NCBI GenBank assembly: GCA_026545225.1
Contig: CM048849.1
Coordinates: forward strand, 27,848,836 to 27,912,835
DNA from: Cornus controversa
Lineage: Eukaryota; Streptophyta; Magnoliopsida; Cornales; Cornaceae
Reading direction: 5' to 3'
Length of the DNA stretch: 64,000 nt
Below the pieces are notes generated by a model. That model did not search any database. It was not told the DNA's origin and worked only from the letters and a program-made list of their open reading frames with translations. Below are positions 1 to 11,859 of this stretch, one piece after another (the first letter of the stretch is position 1; every line of letters starts with the position of its first letter). The translations under genes were made by a program, and so were the position numbers.

Positions 1-2112
1 CAAATTTAGCATTTTTACCCAACTTAAATATCCACAAAGTGATAATTCATTACAATTAGATTCCACCTTATACATTTGAAACATAAAATGATAATCCATG
101 CATTTCATACACCTACTTCAAAAACTATCAATTTTACATAATTTTAAAGAGTTTGTACAAAGGAGGTCCAAATGAAACATACAAGTTACATATAAGTGAA
201 TGTAACTACAACATCTACATAATACACGTGCCACATGGCAGCATGCATAGCCAAATATATAATCCAAACATAAAATCTCAAAATGTCCCAAAATTTCTTA
301 AAATGCTCCTATGGGCTCCAAGTGACTAAGCAAGCCTTTCCCATTATTCGTGCCTTACCTGAAAAATGTTTGTGGGCGCGGGGTGAGCATACAACTATGC
401 CTAATAAAGATGACCAAACCTGCCTAAGCATCGACTCAATGCCGACCTATATGATATGTATCATGTCATCCCTACACTACATGGCATGCTCACAATGTCC
501 ACGCTACCAACAAGTCAAGTATACAACAAAGGAAACTCAATTAACCATTTACCCATGCACAACCACAAAAATAACATAGTACACCCTTTGAACTCATAAC
601 CAAGGTCCTCAACATGAATTCCCAATTCATGCAACCAAACTAAATTACCAACTTAACACTCAAATTCTACAAAATTTGAGATTGTCATCACTAGAATATA
701 CTCACCTTACAACCACTAAGATTATCACTTGTTGACATGTCACCAGTCAACTTCGCAAACCAAGATTATCACATGTTAACACCCGTCAACCTCACAAACC
801 ATGATTTTCACATGTTGACACCTATCAACCTCACAAGCCATCAAAGGTCCTCATCAATTGAAATTCGTCAATTGAGACCCAATCTAACCACACCACCCAT
901 GTGTATCTTTCATCATAGTTCAACTCCTTCAATACTCATCCCATTTCCTACCGAGACAACCTACACTAGTTAAACACAACTTACTTATTACATTACATGC
1001 AATTTCACCCACAACCAACATCAAATACATTAACATGAAAAATCACTTCATTTGATGCATTTTCTCAAACACATGGCATTCAAAAAAATGCAACCAACTC
1101 AAGTCATGGCTCAATTAACTTAATGAGACTCATGCTTCTCAACTCTACATATACTACATAAACAAAGTACAATTGAACTATAACTAGCATGTCAAGTACA
1201 CAAATTTTCATGCATCACACTCATACAAGTCACATACATCATGTATTTCACATATAGGTGGCACATATAACTCACATTTAGCATGCATAGACTAATATGT
1301 CTCACATGCATCATATATATATATATATATATATATCACATAAAGAACAATCTAAACATGCATTTATATATAAGAGGAAATCTAAGACATCACATTATAT
1401 CCCTCTAATTCATACCAACACATCCATATATCATAAAAACCCTAAGAATCGATGAAAAGGAGGAGAGGACACCCCTACCTCGAATTTGAAGACTTTTCAA
1501 GTACTTTCTAAAATTTTCAGCGGGTTTCACCTTGCTGAAACTTGAGTTTGTTTGGTTCAAACCATAGCCCTTGCCACCCTTTATGAGTTATCCTCCTTTA
1601 GTAACTCCCGAATCATGCTTGAAAGCCTCTGAAATGAACAGAGAAGGAAGAGAGAAGAAGAGGGAGAGAAAGAGAGCTATGGCTGGCTGCTGGGTCATGA
1701 GAGATCTAAAATATCATTGCAACATCTGATATTTAAAGTTCCTTGGGCGTAAAATGACTAAAATACCCTCGGGCCACTTAAGGTACACTCTCAACCTCTG
1801 TTTTTAATTCTAAAAGCTCCTACGGTCTCAAAATCACTTCCTTAACTCTTTAAACATTTCATTTGGTATATTACCAAAAATAATATTTTTTAAAAAATTT
1901 TTGAATTTTCAGGCCCACTAGGACCGCGCTCGGGCCCCGTTGACCAAAAAAGTCAACTTTGTCCAAATGCTCTGAAAACTTCCAAAAACCTTTAATCAAC
2001 CTTCCAAACATGTTTTTCACTCTCAAAACATCCATAACATCATTTAAAATGTGTTTGTGACAAAAAATGATAAAATTCTAAAAATTAGTCAAATTTGGTT
2101 CTGGTATTTAGA
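1..2112 (-). repeat. 3' LTR of element A (partial, runs off the window)
   Basis: Position 1 aligns with 6142 and similarity continues to the LTR end near 8249, so this is the second LTR of the element whose 5' LTR lies at 5472-8249. About 670 bp are outside the window. The right end reads ctggtatttaga where the partner reads ctggtctctaca, so the terminal CTACA is decayed. Many substitutions separate the two LTRs, so the insertion is old. A (TA)n tract lies at about 1313-1334. Both strands are stop-rich. Confidence 0.85.
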
Positions 2113-4110
2113 ACTTTCCTATCTTTAAAGAATTTCATCCTCAAAATTAAGAACATAGTCCGAATCTCGGAGTGTTATCACAAAGCCTTAAGTGACTACA
2201 CTTAGCTTCACCTTATCACTACTAATAATCATAACTCGCCGGTATCCAACACGTGACTTTCACTCTTTAACCAACAAGGATTTTGGTTATCATACCATAC
2301 TACTTCACTCTACTTTCCACAAAATTTTCAAGTGCTGGTACATCTCAAATGGTGTGCAGACACCATCACAATTGTAGTGCAATCATCATATTGTGAATTA
2401 GCACGACAACAATTATCTCCCAAACTAAGTTCAAGAATAACAAAACTATAACTAACTTACTTTCCAATCAGAGAAAGTATGCCTACACATCTTTTTCTAG
2501 TGACTCATCCTCCTTGAATCATAATTTCCAAAGTTCTTACATAGGACAATACCATGTGTACAAGTCCAAACTCACTTTTTTCACACGTGGCCTAAGGCCA
2601 ATGTTTCCTAAGGATTTATAACTCAATCCTTAACTGGTTCGACCACATTTTTCAAAACACATGGAATCTTTACTCTCTAAGTCTCACAATTGATTTGTAG
2701 ATTCTTTCAATTTCACTGGTACTCTAAAACATTATTCATAAGAAAATAAAACCTGCAGATAATCTTACTACTCACGTATCACATCCTTTCCTCGGTTAAC
2801 AACTAACCAAGAAAAATATAACGATATTCTCATCATCATCCTCTTATGACATAAAAACTAGCCATGTTCCTCTTATTTGATAATGAAAAACTCAATCTCT
2901 AAGGTTCACCCTACCCATAGTGGTACATCTATAGACCAAACTATCTCTACTGATGAAAATTCCACCTCAACAAATGTGTCAATAGACAAAGTTGTGTCTA
3001 AATGACAACAAGTACACCTTCAGGTGTGTCAAATGGCTAAACTGCCCCTCAATGAAAATCACCGAATCTAAGGGTTGTGTTCACAGACAAATCTACGGCT
3101 ATAGTGATGACAACCAACAATAATAGATGGGCTAATAGACAAAACTGCATCCCCCACCATTGATGTGCCAATAGACAAATCTGCGTCTAAGCGACAATAC
3201 CAACCACAAATGTGACAATGGAAAAAACTGCACCCAAAGCCACCACCACTCGTGTCAATAGACAAAAATACGTCTAAATGACAATGATTGGGTCAATAGA
3301 CAAAGCTGCATCTAAGTGATGACACCACAATGGTTATGAAAATAGACAAAACTGCATCCAAAATCACCACCACCTTGTCAATAGAAAAAAAGACAAGAAT
3401 CTTAGCAATGGATAGGTCAATAGACAAAACTACGTCCATACAACGTCCTTGTCCCTCTTACTCTAGGTCTGAACTGTCCATTCTGGCATAAAGCTAATGG
3501 ACTATATATATTAAGTCCCTAATATATACAAGAACTAATATATTCAACTCTAATTCATTCTAAAAAATCTCTAGATGGAAAATATCAAAATATCTCAACC
3601 CTTCCTCACTAGCCCTAGGTTCACAAAACCTGAGTCTAGTATAACTTGTACATCTCCAACCTCATGGATAATCCATTCCAAATCTCTATTTGATGCATCA
3701 AATCCTCGAAACTAGGATATTAAAATTAGACATGCAATGTACATCAAAATATTCTAGATACAAGGCATGTTACAACGACTATGCTTAAACTAGTAGCATA
3801 TTTTTCAAACATATAAAACTTATCATACTTTATCAATCTCGCAACACAACCCATTCAACACAAACTCATGATATGCAATTTAATATACTTGCATAAATCA
3901 TTGTTATAACTCATAAACCAGAGATCATTGATATACTTCAATCATTGTGGACTAGTCCTCTAATACTTGGACTGCTGTCCTGAACCACTAGGAACGCTCC
4001 TTATACTTTCTCATAAAACCTGAGCAGACTGCACTGGCAGGGGTGGCGGCATTGCCACTTAGTCGGATTGACTCACCAAAATCTGATTAGTGCAGTTGAG
4101 AGACTCCATT
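2113..4110 (-). other. Element A internal region without pol
   Basis: Between the gag relic and the 3' LTR I see no protease, reverse transcriptase, RNase H or integrase motif in any frame. The part next to the LTR (about 2113-2160) reads on the minus strand like the end of a plant Ty3 polyprotein (a FEDEIL-like stretch) before a weak purine tract. The rest is unrecognised apart from a degenerate minisatellite. This makes A a gag-only element. Confidence 0.6.
2925..3440. repeat. Degenerate minisatellite inside element A
   Basis: A motif close to caatagacaaaactgcatct followed by aaatgacaa or caccacc recurs about a dozen times at 30-53 bp spacing (for example near 2980, 3080, 3132, 3170, 3257, 3293, 3340 and 3420). 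Units differ in length and sequence. The open frame across it on the minus strand is a by-product of the repeat. Tandem repeats in untranslated parts of plant Ty3 elements are known; the function of this one is unknown. Confidence 0.75.
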
Positions 4111-4115
4111 CCACC

Positions 4116-5093
4116 CTGTACATCCTGTCCTTGGGGATAATTCACTTTTATATGACCAGTCTGATGACATCGGTAACAAACCTACCTATTTGTTGGTGCC
4201 AAATATATGCTGGGACACTCAGACCTATAGTGACCCGACTGCTGGCAGTGATGACACACTCTCCTTGACCCTATCGACCGTGCTAACTTAGGAGTCGTAA
4301 GCATAGAATGTGTCATCTGTTGTCCCACTGATCCTACCGATTGAGAAAGACCATTTTTCTGTTTCTTCCTTGGCTGACTCTTAGAAGAAATATATTTTTT
4401 TGTATCCTGTATCCTCTGATTATCATTACTAACCTCTTTTGCTATCAATGCCCTTTCCACCATTGTAGCATAGCTTGTCAAGCCCAAAACTGCAATTCTA
4501 TCCCTTATGAAAGTTCGAAGACCTCTCACGAACTTCTTCACTTTTAGTTCCTCAGTAGAAATCACCTCTTGTGCAAAATGAGCCAAAGATGTAAACTTGG
4601 TCTCGTACTCCATAACTGTCATATTCCTTTGAAGCAAATCATAGAACTCTTATCTCAAGTTGTCCTTCATTGTTACCAAAATAAAATACTTCTCGAAGAA
4701 TAATGTTTCAAACATATTCCAATTCATTACCTCAACATCATGATAATTTCTGATGAACCTCCACTAATGATTAGCCTCACCCATAAGATAATGGGCGACT
4801 ACTTTCACCTTCAAGTCCTCCTTTACCTCTAGCATTATAAGGAGTTTAACTATCTCATCTAGCCAATTCTCAACCACCATAGGGTCAGACCCTCCTGTAT
4901 ATAATGGCGGATTATGCTTTCTGACATGTTCCAATGTTAACATCATCCTACTAGGAGCTGCTCTAGATCGACCTTGAGTCTCCTCTTGTGATTCCCTAGC
5001 AATTTGTTATATGGTCGTAACCATATCCCGCATAACTTACTCTCTGTTTATAGGGACTGCATCTCCCCTTTTACGAACTCTTCGTGGTGGCAT
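4116..5093 (-). pseudogene. Gag relic of element A (Tekay-like chromovirus type)
   Basis: Broken gag gene. It starts with the MPPRR-type N-terminus usual in Tekay-like gags (ATG at 5093), continues through the retrotransposon gag domain (4764-4946; LEHVRKHNPPLYTGG, then VENWLDEIV), and keeps an open C-terminal part (4182-4637). There are two zinc knuckles, CHHCQQSGHYRSEC near 4250 and CYRCHQTGHIKVNY just after a stop near 4180; the second has lost its last Cys. Stops and frameshifts separate the pieces. It would have formed the particle that packages element RNA. No pol follows it. Confidence 0.8.
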
Positions 5094-5457
5094 TTTGTTG
5101 TATAGACAACAAAAAGACACTTAAACCCTAAGCCACATCGTCCAAAACTGTATGTTTATTCTAAACATGTAAAAATCAAATCATATTCCATATGACAACA
5201 CAAAAGTTGTATATCTAATACAAACCTCAAATCAAAATCTTTAACCTCAAATAAAAATACATTCAAATTCTCACATTTTGTCTAAAGTACCCAAACCTAT
5301 GGTTTTGGCAAACCACATGTCAACACACAATTCCATTTTAACACGTGATTGGATTTCACCCCTCATCAAAAAGCTACGGTTCAGCTCATCAAATCCATTT
5401 CAAACTTCAAAACATGGTTCAATTATTTCCTGTTGTCATTAGATATTCCAACCGAGA

Positions 5458-5469
5458 GCTCCGATAAAA
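5458..5469 (-). other. Decayed primer-binding site of element A
   Basis: gctccgataaaa lies just before the LTR start, where intact relatives have gctctgatacca, the 3' end of plant initiator tRNA-Met as seen on this strand. Position and partial match fit a mutated tRNA-Met primer site. Two bases separate it from the LTR. Confidence 0.65.
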
Positions 5470-5471
5470 GT

Positions 5472-8249
5472 TGTCACGTCCCGATTTTCGACACCTGGTT
5501 AAGAGCGAAGGAAATAGGGTGTGAGCGGTGAAATCAATTATCAATTCTATTCATCACTAATTGTACTCTAATATATTTCACAACTCTAGTCTCAGTGCGA
5601 AAGCTTAATCACCTACACATATTTACCTACGTATGTCTCAACCTAAAAAAAAACCTATTATGGGCCCCATACATAGGACCGGAGATGACGTTCTCCATTA
5701 AACCCTAATGGAATGTCCATCCATGTATATCACCATGGAAGCCTAAATTGCATGCACGTACGTATACAGGGATATTGCAGACCCAACTAACCTCAATGTG
5801 TCCGTTGCACAATGTCCCAGAATTATCCTAATTTTATTTTAATTGTTCCACCCAGTCACACGTAATGATGCATCGTAATGTTGGTTACAATGCATCGTAT
5901 TTACGATGCATCGTACAAGTTGCGTAACATCCTACAAAAGCCTTTGGAATCCCACTCAAAACACTAAACTATTTACGATTCATCGTAATTAGGTTTACGA
6001 TGCATCGCCGTATCACGATGCATCGTAATGGGGGGTACAATGCATTGTAATCACTCAACTAATTACAACAATTATTCCACCAAGTGATTATAACAAACAT
6101 TCTCCTTCCAATTCATCATTCTAAATATACAAATCATAGAACAAATTTAGCATTTTTACACAACTCAAACATCCACAAAGTTATAATTCATTACAATTAG
6201 ATTCCACCTCATACACTTGAAACACAAAATGATAATCCAAGCATTTCATACACTTACTTCAAAAACCATCAATTTTATATAATCTTCAAGAGTTTGTACA
6301 TAAGGAGATCCAAATGAAATATACAAGTTACATATAAGTGAATGTAACTACAACATCTATATAATATATATGCCACATACCGACATGGATAGCTCCATAC
6401 TTAACACCTCAAAATGTCCCAAAATTTCTCAAAATGCTCCTATGAGCTCCAAGTGACTAAGTAAGCCTTTTCCATTATCTGTGCCTTACCTAAAAAATGT
6501 TTGGGGGAGCGGGGTGACCATACAACTATGCCTAGTAGAGATGACCAATCGACTCGACACCGACCTATATGATATGCGTCATGTCATCTCTACACAACAT
6601 GGCATGCTCACAATCTCCATGCTATCAACAAGTCAAGTATGCAACAAAGGAAACTCAATTAACCATTCACCCATGCACAACCACAAAACAACATAGCACA
6701 CGCTTTGAACTCACAACCAAGGTCCTCAATATGAATTCTCAATTCATACAACCAAACTAAATTACCAACTCAACACTCAAATTCTACCAAATCCAAGATT
6801 GTCATCACTAGAATCTACTCACCTTACAATCACTAAGATTATCACTTGTTGACATGTCACTTGTCAACCTCGCAAACCAAGATTATCACATGTTGACACC
6901 CGTCAATCTCAAAAACCAAGATTTTCACATGTTGACACCCGTCAACTTCAAAAACCAAGATTTTCACATGTTAACACCTGTCAACCTCACAAGCCATTAA
7001 AGGTCCTCAAAGATTGAAATCCGTCAACTGAGTCCCAATCTCACCACACCACCTATGTGCATCCTTCATCATAGTGCAACTCCTTTAATACTTATTCCAT
7101 TTCCTACCGAGATAACCTACACTAGGGAAACACAACTTACTTATTGCATTATATGCAATTTCACCCACAACCAACATCAAATACATTAACATGAAAAATC
7201 ACTTCCTTTGATTCATTTTCTCAAATACATGGCATTCAAAAAAATGCAACCAATTCAAGTCATGGCTCAATTAACCTAATGAGCCTCATGCTTCTCAACT
7301 CTACATATACTACATATGCAAAATACAATTGAACTATAACTAGCATGTCAAGTACATAAATTCATGCATCACACTCATACAAGTCACATACATCATGTAT
7401 TTCTCATATAGGTGGTACATAACTCACATTTAACATGTATAGACTAATATGCCTCACATGTATCATATATATATCACATAAAGAATAATCTAAACATGCA
7501 TTTATATATAAGAGGAAATATAGGACATCACATTCTATCCCTCTAATTAATACCAACACATCCATATATAATAAATACCCTAAAAATCGATGAAAGGGAT
7601 GAGAAGACACCCCTACCTCGAATTTGAAGACTTTCCAAGTACTTTCCAAAAATTTTAGCGGGTTTCACCTTGCCAAAACTTGAGTTTGTTTGGTTCAAAC
7701 CGAAGCCCTTGCTGCCCTTTATGAGTTATCCTCCTTCGGTAGTTCCCGAATCATGCCCAAAGGCCTCCAAAATGAACAGTGAAGGAAGAGAGAAGAAGAG
7801 GGAGAGAGAGAGAGCAATGACTGGCTACTAGGTCATAAGAGATCTAAAATCTCTTTACAACATCTGATATTTAAAGTCCCTTGGGCGTAAAATGACTAAA
7901 ATGCCCCTAGGCCACTTAACGTACCCTCCCGACCTTCGTTTTTGATTCTGAAAACTCCTACGATTTTGAAATCACTTCCTTAAATCTTTAAATACTTCAT
8001 TTGGTCTATTACCAAAAATTAACTTTTTGATAAAATTTCTTGATTCCCGGGCCCACTGGACCGCGTCTTAGGCCCTACTGACCAAAAAGTTAACTTTGTC
8101 CAAACGCTCCAAAAACTTTCAAAAGCCTTTAATCAACCTTTCAAACATATTTTCCACTCTCAAAACATCCATAACATCATTTAAAATGTGTTTGTGGCAA
8201 AAAATGATGAAATTCTGAAAATCGGTCAAATTTGGTTCTGGTCTCTACA
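5472..8249 (-). repeat. 5' LTR of element A (2,778 bp)
   Basis: Starts TGTCACG and ends CTCTACA, giving the TG...CA ends of an LTR. The left side abuts the primer-site relic and the right side enters the integrase of element B. The segment from 6142 on matches 1-2112. In sense orientation it begins TGTAGAGACC, as do relatives at 31,727 and (end only) 17,001. It carries a palindrome cluster at 5861-6052. No coding capacity. Confidence 0.88.
5861..6052. repeat. Cluster of ACGATGCATCGT palindromes in the A LTR
   Basis: About eight exact or near copies of the 12-bp palindrome ACGATGCATCGT lie within 190 bp (near 5865, 5887, 5903, 5973, 5997, 6014 and 6037), at irregular spacing. They are in the downstream third of the LTR in sense orientation. 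Unknown role; candidates are protein binding or RNA hairpins. Confidence 0.85.
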
Positions 8250-8760
8250 TAGCCTCATAATGTGCTCTACATATTCTTACTGAGCCTCCCTATATTATCT
8301 GTTAACCTCATAGGCAAGAAGTGTGTTGTTTTGGTCAATTTTTCCATGACGACTCAAACTGTATCATTATTTTTGTTTAATCTCGGAAGACTCGTCACAA
8401 AATCCATGGCAACATATTCCCATTTCCATTTTGCCACTGGTAATGGCTGTAATAACCCAGTTGGCTTCTGATGTTCTAGCTTTACCTACTGACAAGTAAG
8501 ACATCTCACCATAAATTATGCTACATCCCTTTTCATACCTCGCCACCAATATTGCTGTCTCAAATTATGGTACATTTTGGTGCCACCAGGATAAACTACA
8601 AAATGAGAATGATAAAATTCTTGTAATACATCATTATGATAATTAGAAGGAACTATCATCAATCCTTTTAATCATAGACCTCCATCTGAATATAAGATCT
8701 GATCCTCCACTGTTATACCACTAGCAATTTGTGAGTGAATGGTCTCTAACTCAATATCTC
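8250..8760 (-). pseudogene. Integrase relic of element B, cut by element A
   Basis: The minus-strand translation shows an integrase zinc domain (HSHFVVYPGGTKMYHNLRQQ, then RCLTCQ) and the start of the catalytic core ([16 protein letters not shown] near 8,400, with the first catalytic Asp). Stops interrupt it. At 8249 it is severed by the TG...CA end of element A's LTR; the rest of the core and any chromodomain must lie left of the window. Integrase joins element cDNA to host DNA. Confidence 0.8.
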
Positions 8761-9500
8761 ATTTCTGTGCCTCAATCACCTTGCTCACAAACATAGGTTG
8801 AGCTACCAAGCTAAACAACATAGTTGGCTCACTATCATCACTGAAGTACAATCCCAACTCTAAGAAATCTTTCATCATTTTCCATTCTCTTATGGTTATG
8901 CTAGCTAAAGTCCCGTGAGACTTTCTACTCAATGCGTGCACCACTACATTTTCATTTCCTAGATGGTATTGCAAATCAAAATTGTAATCCTACATATACT
9001 CAACTCATCACCTCTGTCTCATGTTCAAGTCCTTTTGGGAAAAAAAGTACTTGAGACTTTTGTAATCCGAATACACCTCGAATTTCTTACCATACAAGTA
9101 GTGTCTCTATCCCTTCAAGGCAAAGATCACCACTGCGAGCTCCAAATCATGTGTAGGATAGTTATGCTCGTGAGTCTTCAACTGTCTAGAACCATAAGAA
9201 ACTACTCCATCATATTGCATCAATACACAACCTAGCCCACTCCTTGAAATATCACAATAAATGGCATACCCCAAGCTACGTTCGGGTATCACCAAAATAG
9301 GAGCTGTTGTTAACCGCCTCTTCAATTCATGAAAAGCTAACTCACTTGCTTCATTCAACACAAACTTCACACCCTTACAAGTAAGTCGTGTCATCAGAGA
9401 TGCAATACTAGATAAGTCTTTCACAAATCTTTTGTAGTAGCTTGCGAAACCAAGAACACTCCGAATCTCGAAAATACTCTTCAAACTCTAGGAATTTATA
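8761..9500 (-). pseudogene. RNase H relic of element B
   Basis: Open stretches 9107-9484 and 8759-8974 encode the end of the RT connection ([16 protein letters not shown], then [11 protein letters not shown]) followed by an RNase H-like part ([37 protein letters not shown], then YHLGNENVVVHALSRK). RNase H removes the RNA strand during reverse transcription. In plant chromoviruses the usual RNase H start reads Y-x-D-A-S; here it is YCDIS. Frameshifts lie near 8975-9110. Confidence 0.8.
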
Positions 9501-9957
9501 GTGTCCATACTACGTACATAAAGCCATTTTATAGATATCCTCATCCTTCACCCTCAATTGGTAATATCCTGACCTTAAATCAATTTTTGAGAAGTAGTGA
9601 GCTCCCTTCAATTGATCAAATAGGTCGTCTATCTTTGGCAACAAATACTTGTTCTCGATTGTCACATGATCTAACTTTTAATAATCAATACACATCTTCA
9701 AAGGACCATCTTTCTTTTTAGCAAACAACATCGGTACTTCCCACGGTGTTGCACTCGGTCTAATAAAGCCTTTAACATTTAAATCATCTAATTGATGCTT
9801 CAATTCCACCGGTGTCATCCGATATGGTGCTATAGAGATGGGCGTTGTACCAGGTATAAGATCAATGCCAAACTTTACCTATCTCTTGGGAGGTAAGTCT
9901 ATCAAATCCTCAAAAAATATATCCAAGAAGTCACACACTACCGCCGGATATGTCTCT
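9501..9957 (-). pseudogene. Reverse transcriptase relic of element B, active-site segment deleted
   Basis: The minus strand encodes the first half of a Ty3-type [18 protein letters not shown], then [14 protein letters not shown] with a stop replacing the next residue, and the motif A region [13 protein letters not shown] (about 9545-9590). After YGHYKF the sequence jumps to a segment belonging well downstream ([12 protein letters not shown]). The part normally carrying the Y/F-x-D-D catalytic motif is therefore missing, a loss of roughly 300 bp or more. The enzyme cannot work. Confidence 0.8.
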
Positions 9958-9959
9958 CT

Positions 9960-10598
9960 CTACATCTCCTCTCCCTTGGCCAAAAGACTAACCAAGATAA
10001 AACTGTATCGCTCCTGACTACTAATGCCATAGCATGGAGAAATGTAGGAATCAATCCAATCCCCAACAAAACAAAAACAATCGCCCTCAGGCATACCAAT
10101 TTTCACTCTATCTCTAAAACAGTTTATAGTTGTATGGAACTCCGGCAACCAATCCATCCCAAGGATGATATCAAAACTACTCATATCTAGGAGAATGAAA
10201 TCAAATTCAAGTGTCCTCCCGGCTATGTCAATAACACATCCCCGAGATACTTTTTCAAGAATTACTGTACCACCCACTAGCATATCAACACAAATAGCTT
10301 TACCTAATGGACTAATCTCTAGGCCCAGTGCCCGTGCAAATGATGTAACAATAAATGAATAAGATGCAGCTGAATCAATCAATACACGTGCCCAAGAATT
10401 GTATATTAGAAATATACCTCTAACCACTAAAGGTCCTGTTGAGGTGTCTGCGGGTGTCACTACATATACCCTACCCTGTGCCCTCTGATCCTGTGCTTTA
10501 CTAGCCCAAAAACTCGACTGCTGTATAGATGCATTAGGGGTAGATCCCCTCACTGGTCTCATACTTTGTGCAGACATAGCTGGTTGTGGTGGAGGCAT
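9960..10598 (-). pseudogene. Aspartic protease domain of element B
   Basis: Open for 212 codons. Residues 40-160 match the retrotransposon aspartic protease fold: LIDSAASYSFI at 73-83 holds the active-site Asp (D75) in D-S-A-A instead of the usual D-S/T-G-A, and ILGMDWL at 145-151 is the conserved flap-distal strand. It would cleave the Gag-Pol polyprotein. The Met at 10598 is probably not a true start because the family makes one continuous Gag-Pol. The Gly to Ala change in the active site suggests decay. Confidence 0.8.
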
Positions 10599-10689
10599 CG
10601 CTCCATAGCTCGACTATGCAGTTATGGCCTAAACCAGCCTCTGCTGAGCACTCTGTCCACTCTTAGCATTCCCACTCTACTGCGGGCAC

Positions 10690-11659
10690 TCTCTCCTCAT
10701 GTGTCCCTACTATCCATAACCAAAGCAAGTCATCTTGCTAGGCTGACTCATAGGATAATTTATCTTGTAGTGTCCCGATTGCTTACACTGGTAGCACACC
10801 CTATCTACCCTAGTAGATCCCAAGGACAAAGGAATATTAGGTGTAGAATGTGCCATCGGCCATCCCATTAAACCCACCAAATGAGAAGAACCACCCATAA
10901 ACTTCTTCCTTGCATGCCCCTTTAATGCCACTGTCAAGGCATTGCCTTGCCTTAATGCCTCTCTCTTCTCCTGCCTATATTTAACTTTAGCTTCTGCCAT
11001 CAAGGTCTTCTTTACCGCCTCAACATATATTTTTAAGCCAAAAATGGATACAAATGGCTTAACTGAATGATGAAGGCCGTTAACGAACCTCCATATCTTC
11101 TCTTTTTCATCTTTTACTACTTCGGGTGCGAAGCATGAAAGGGAAATAAACTTGTTTTCATATTCTGTTATGGTCATGCTGTTATGCACAAGTTCCTCAA
11201 ACTCCTTCCTTAACGCCCTCCTTTTTAGCCTAGTAAAATAATGCTCAAGTAATAGAGTCTTAAACTCTTCCCATGACATTGTCTCAACATCGTGTCAGTC
11301 GCTCACCGACTTCCACCAAAGTTCAGCACCACCCGAAAATAAGTATGTAGCAAGAATTACTTTCTTCCCATCATCAGGAGTGGACATCATCTTAAGGTGC
11401 TTCTCAAGTTGTTCCAACCAATTATTCGCTATCAACTAATTTGAACTCCCTCAAAACTTGGAGGCATCAATTTCTTAAATTGAGTTATATACTTGAATCG
11501 CCTTTTACTTTCACTCTCCTTCAGTTGCACTACCAGTTATTGTACCTCATTAACTGTAACCTTCACAAGGTCTCTAGGGGTCGTGGTTATATCAGCGACC
11601 AAACAGTTTCCCTCGAGTACATCACCCCCAACTATTTTTCCTCGGCGTCTTGGTGGCAT
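10690..11659 (-). pseudogene. Gag relic of element B (Tekay-like)
   Basis: Begins at ATG 11659 with MPPRRRGKIV, the N-terminus typical of Tekay-like gags. The gag domain is broken by stops and frameshifts around 11,290-11,610. An open part at 10710-11279 (189 codons) contains SWEEFKTLLLEHYF, YENKFISLSCFAPEV and a zinc knuckle CYQCKQSGHYKINY whose last Cys is Tyr. A second knuckle (CFGYG ... GHMRREC, about 10,690-10,733) is split by two stops. It lies directly upstream of the protease, as expected for one Gag-Pol frame. Confidence 0.82.
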
Positions 11660-11859
11660 ATCTCTATCTAGTCAAGATATAGGTCAACACAATAAGTTAT
11701 CTCATGTTATTTACTCAACACAATCAAACTATTATACAACATAACAACATGTTATCACTTTTCGTACATAACATATAGATATGCTTTTCAACACACATTT
11801 AATCATATAATAATGTTCTCAAATTAGCACATAACATATAATACATGTTATCACATAAG

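Noticed and set aside
3068-3265. 65-codon minus-strand frame
   Set aside because: It lies wholly within the degenerate minisatellite and changes character with each unit.
4068-4547. Plus-strand frames over the A gag
   Set aside because: They are antisense shadows of the gag relic on the minus strand.
5861-6052. CRISPR-like array of spaced palindromes
   Set aside because: The repeats are 12 bp, irregularly spaced with spacers of very different length, inside a plant LTR; no cas genes are present.
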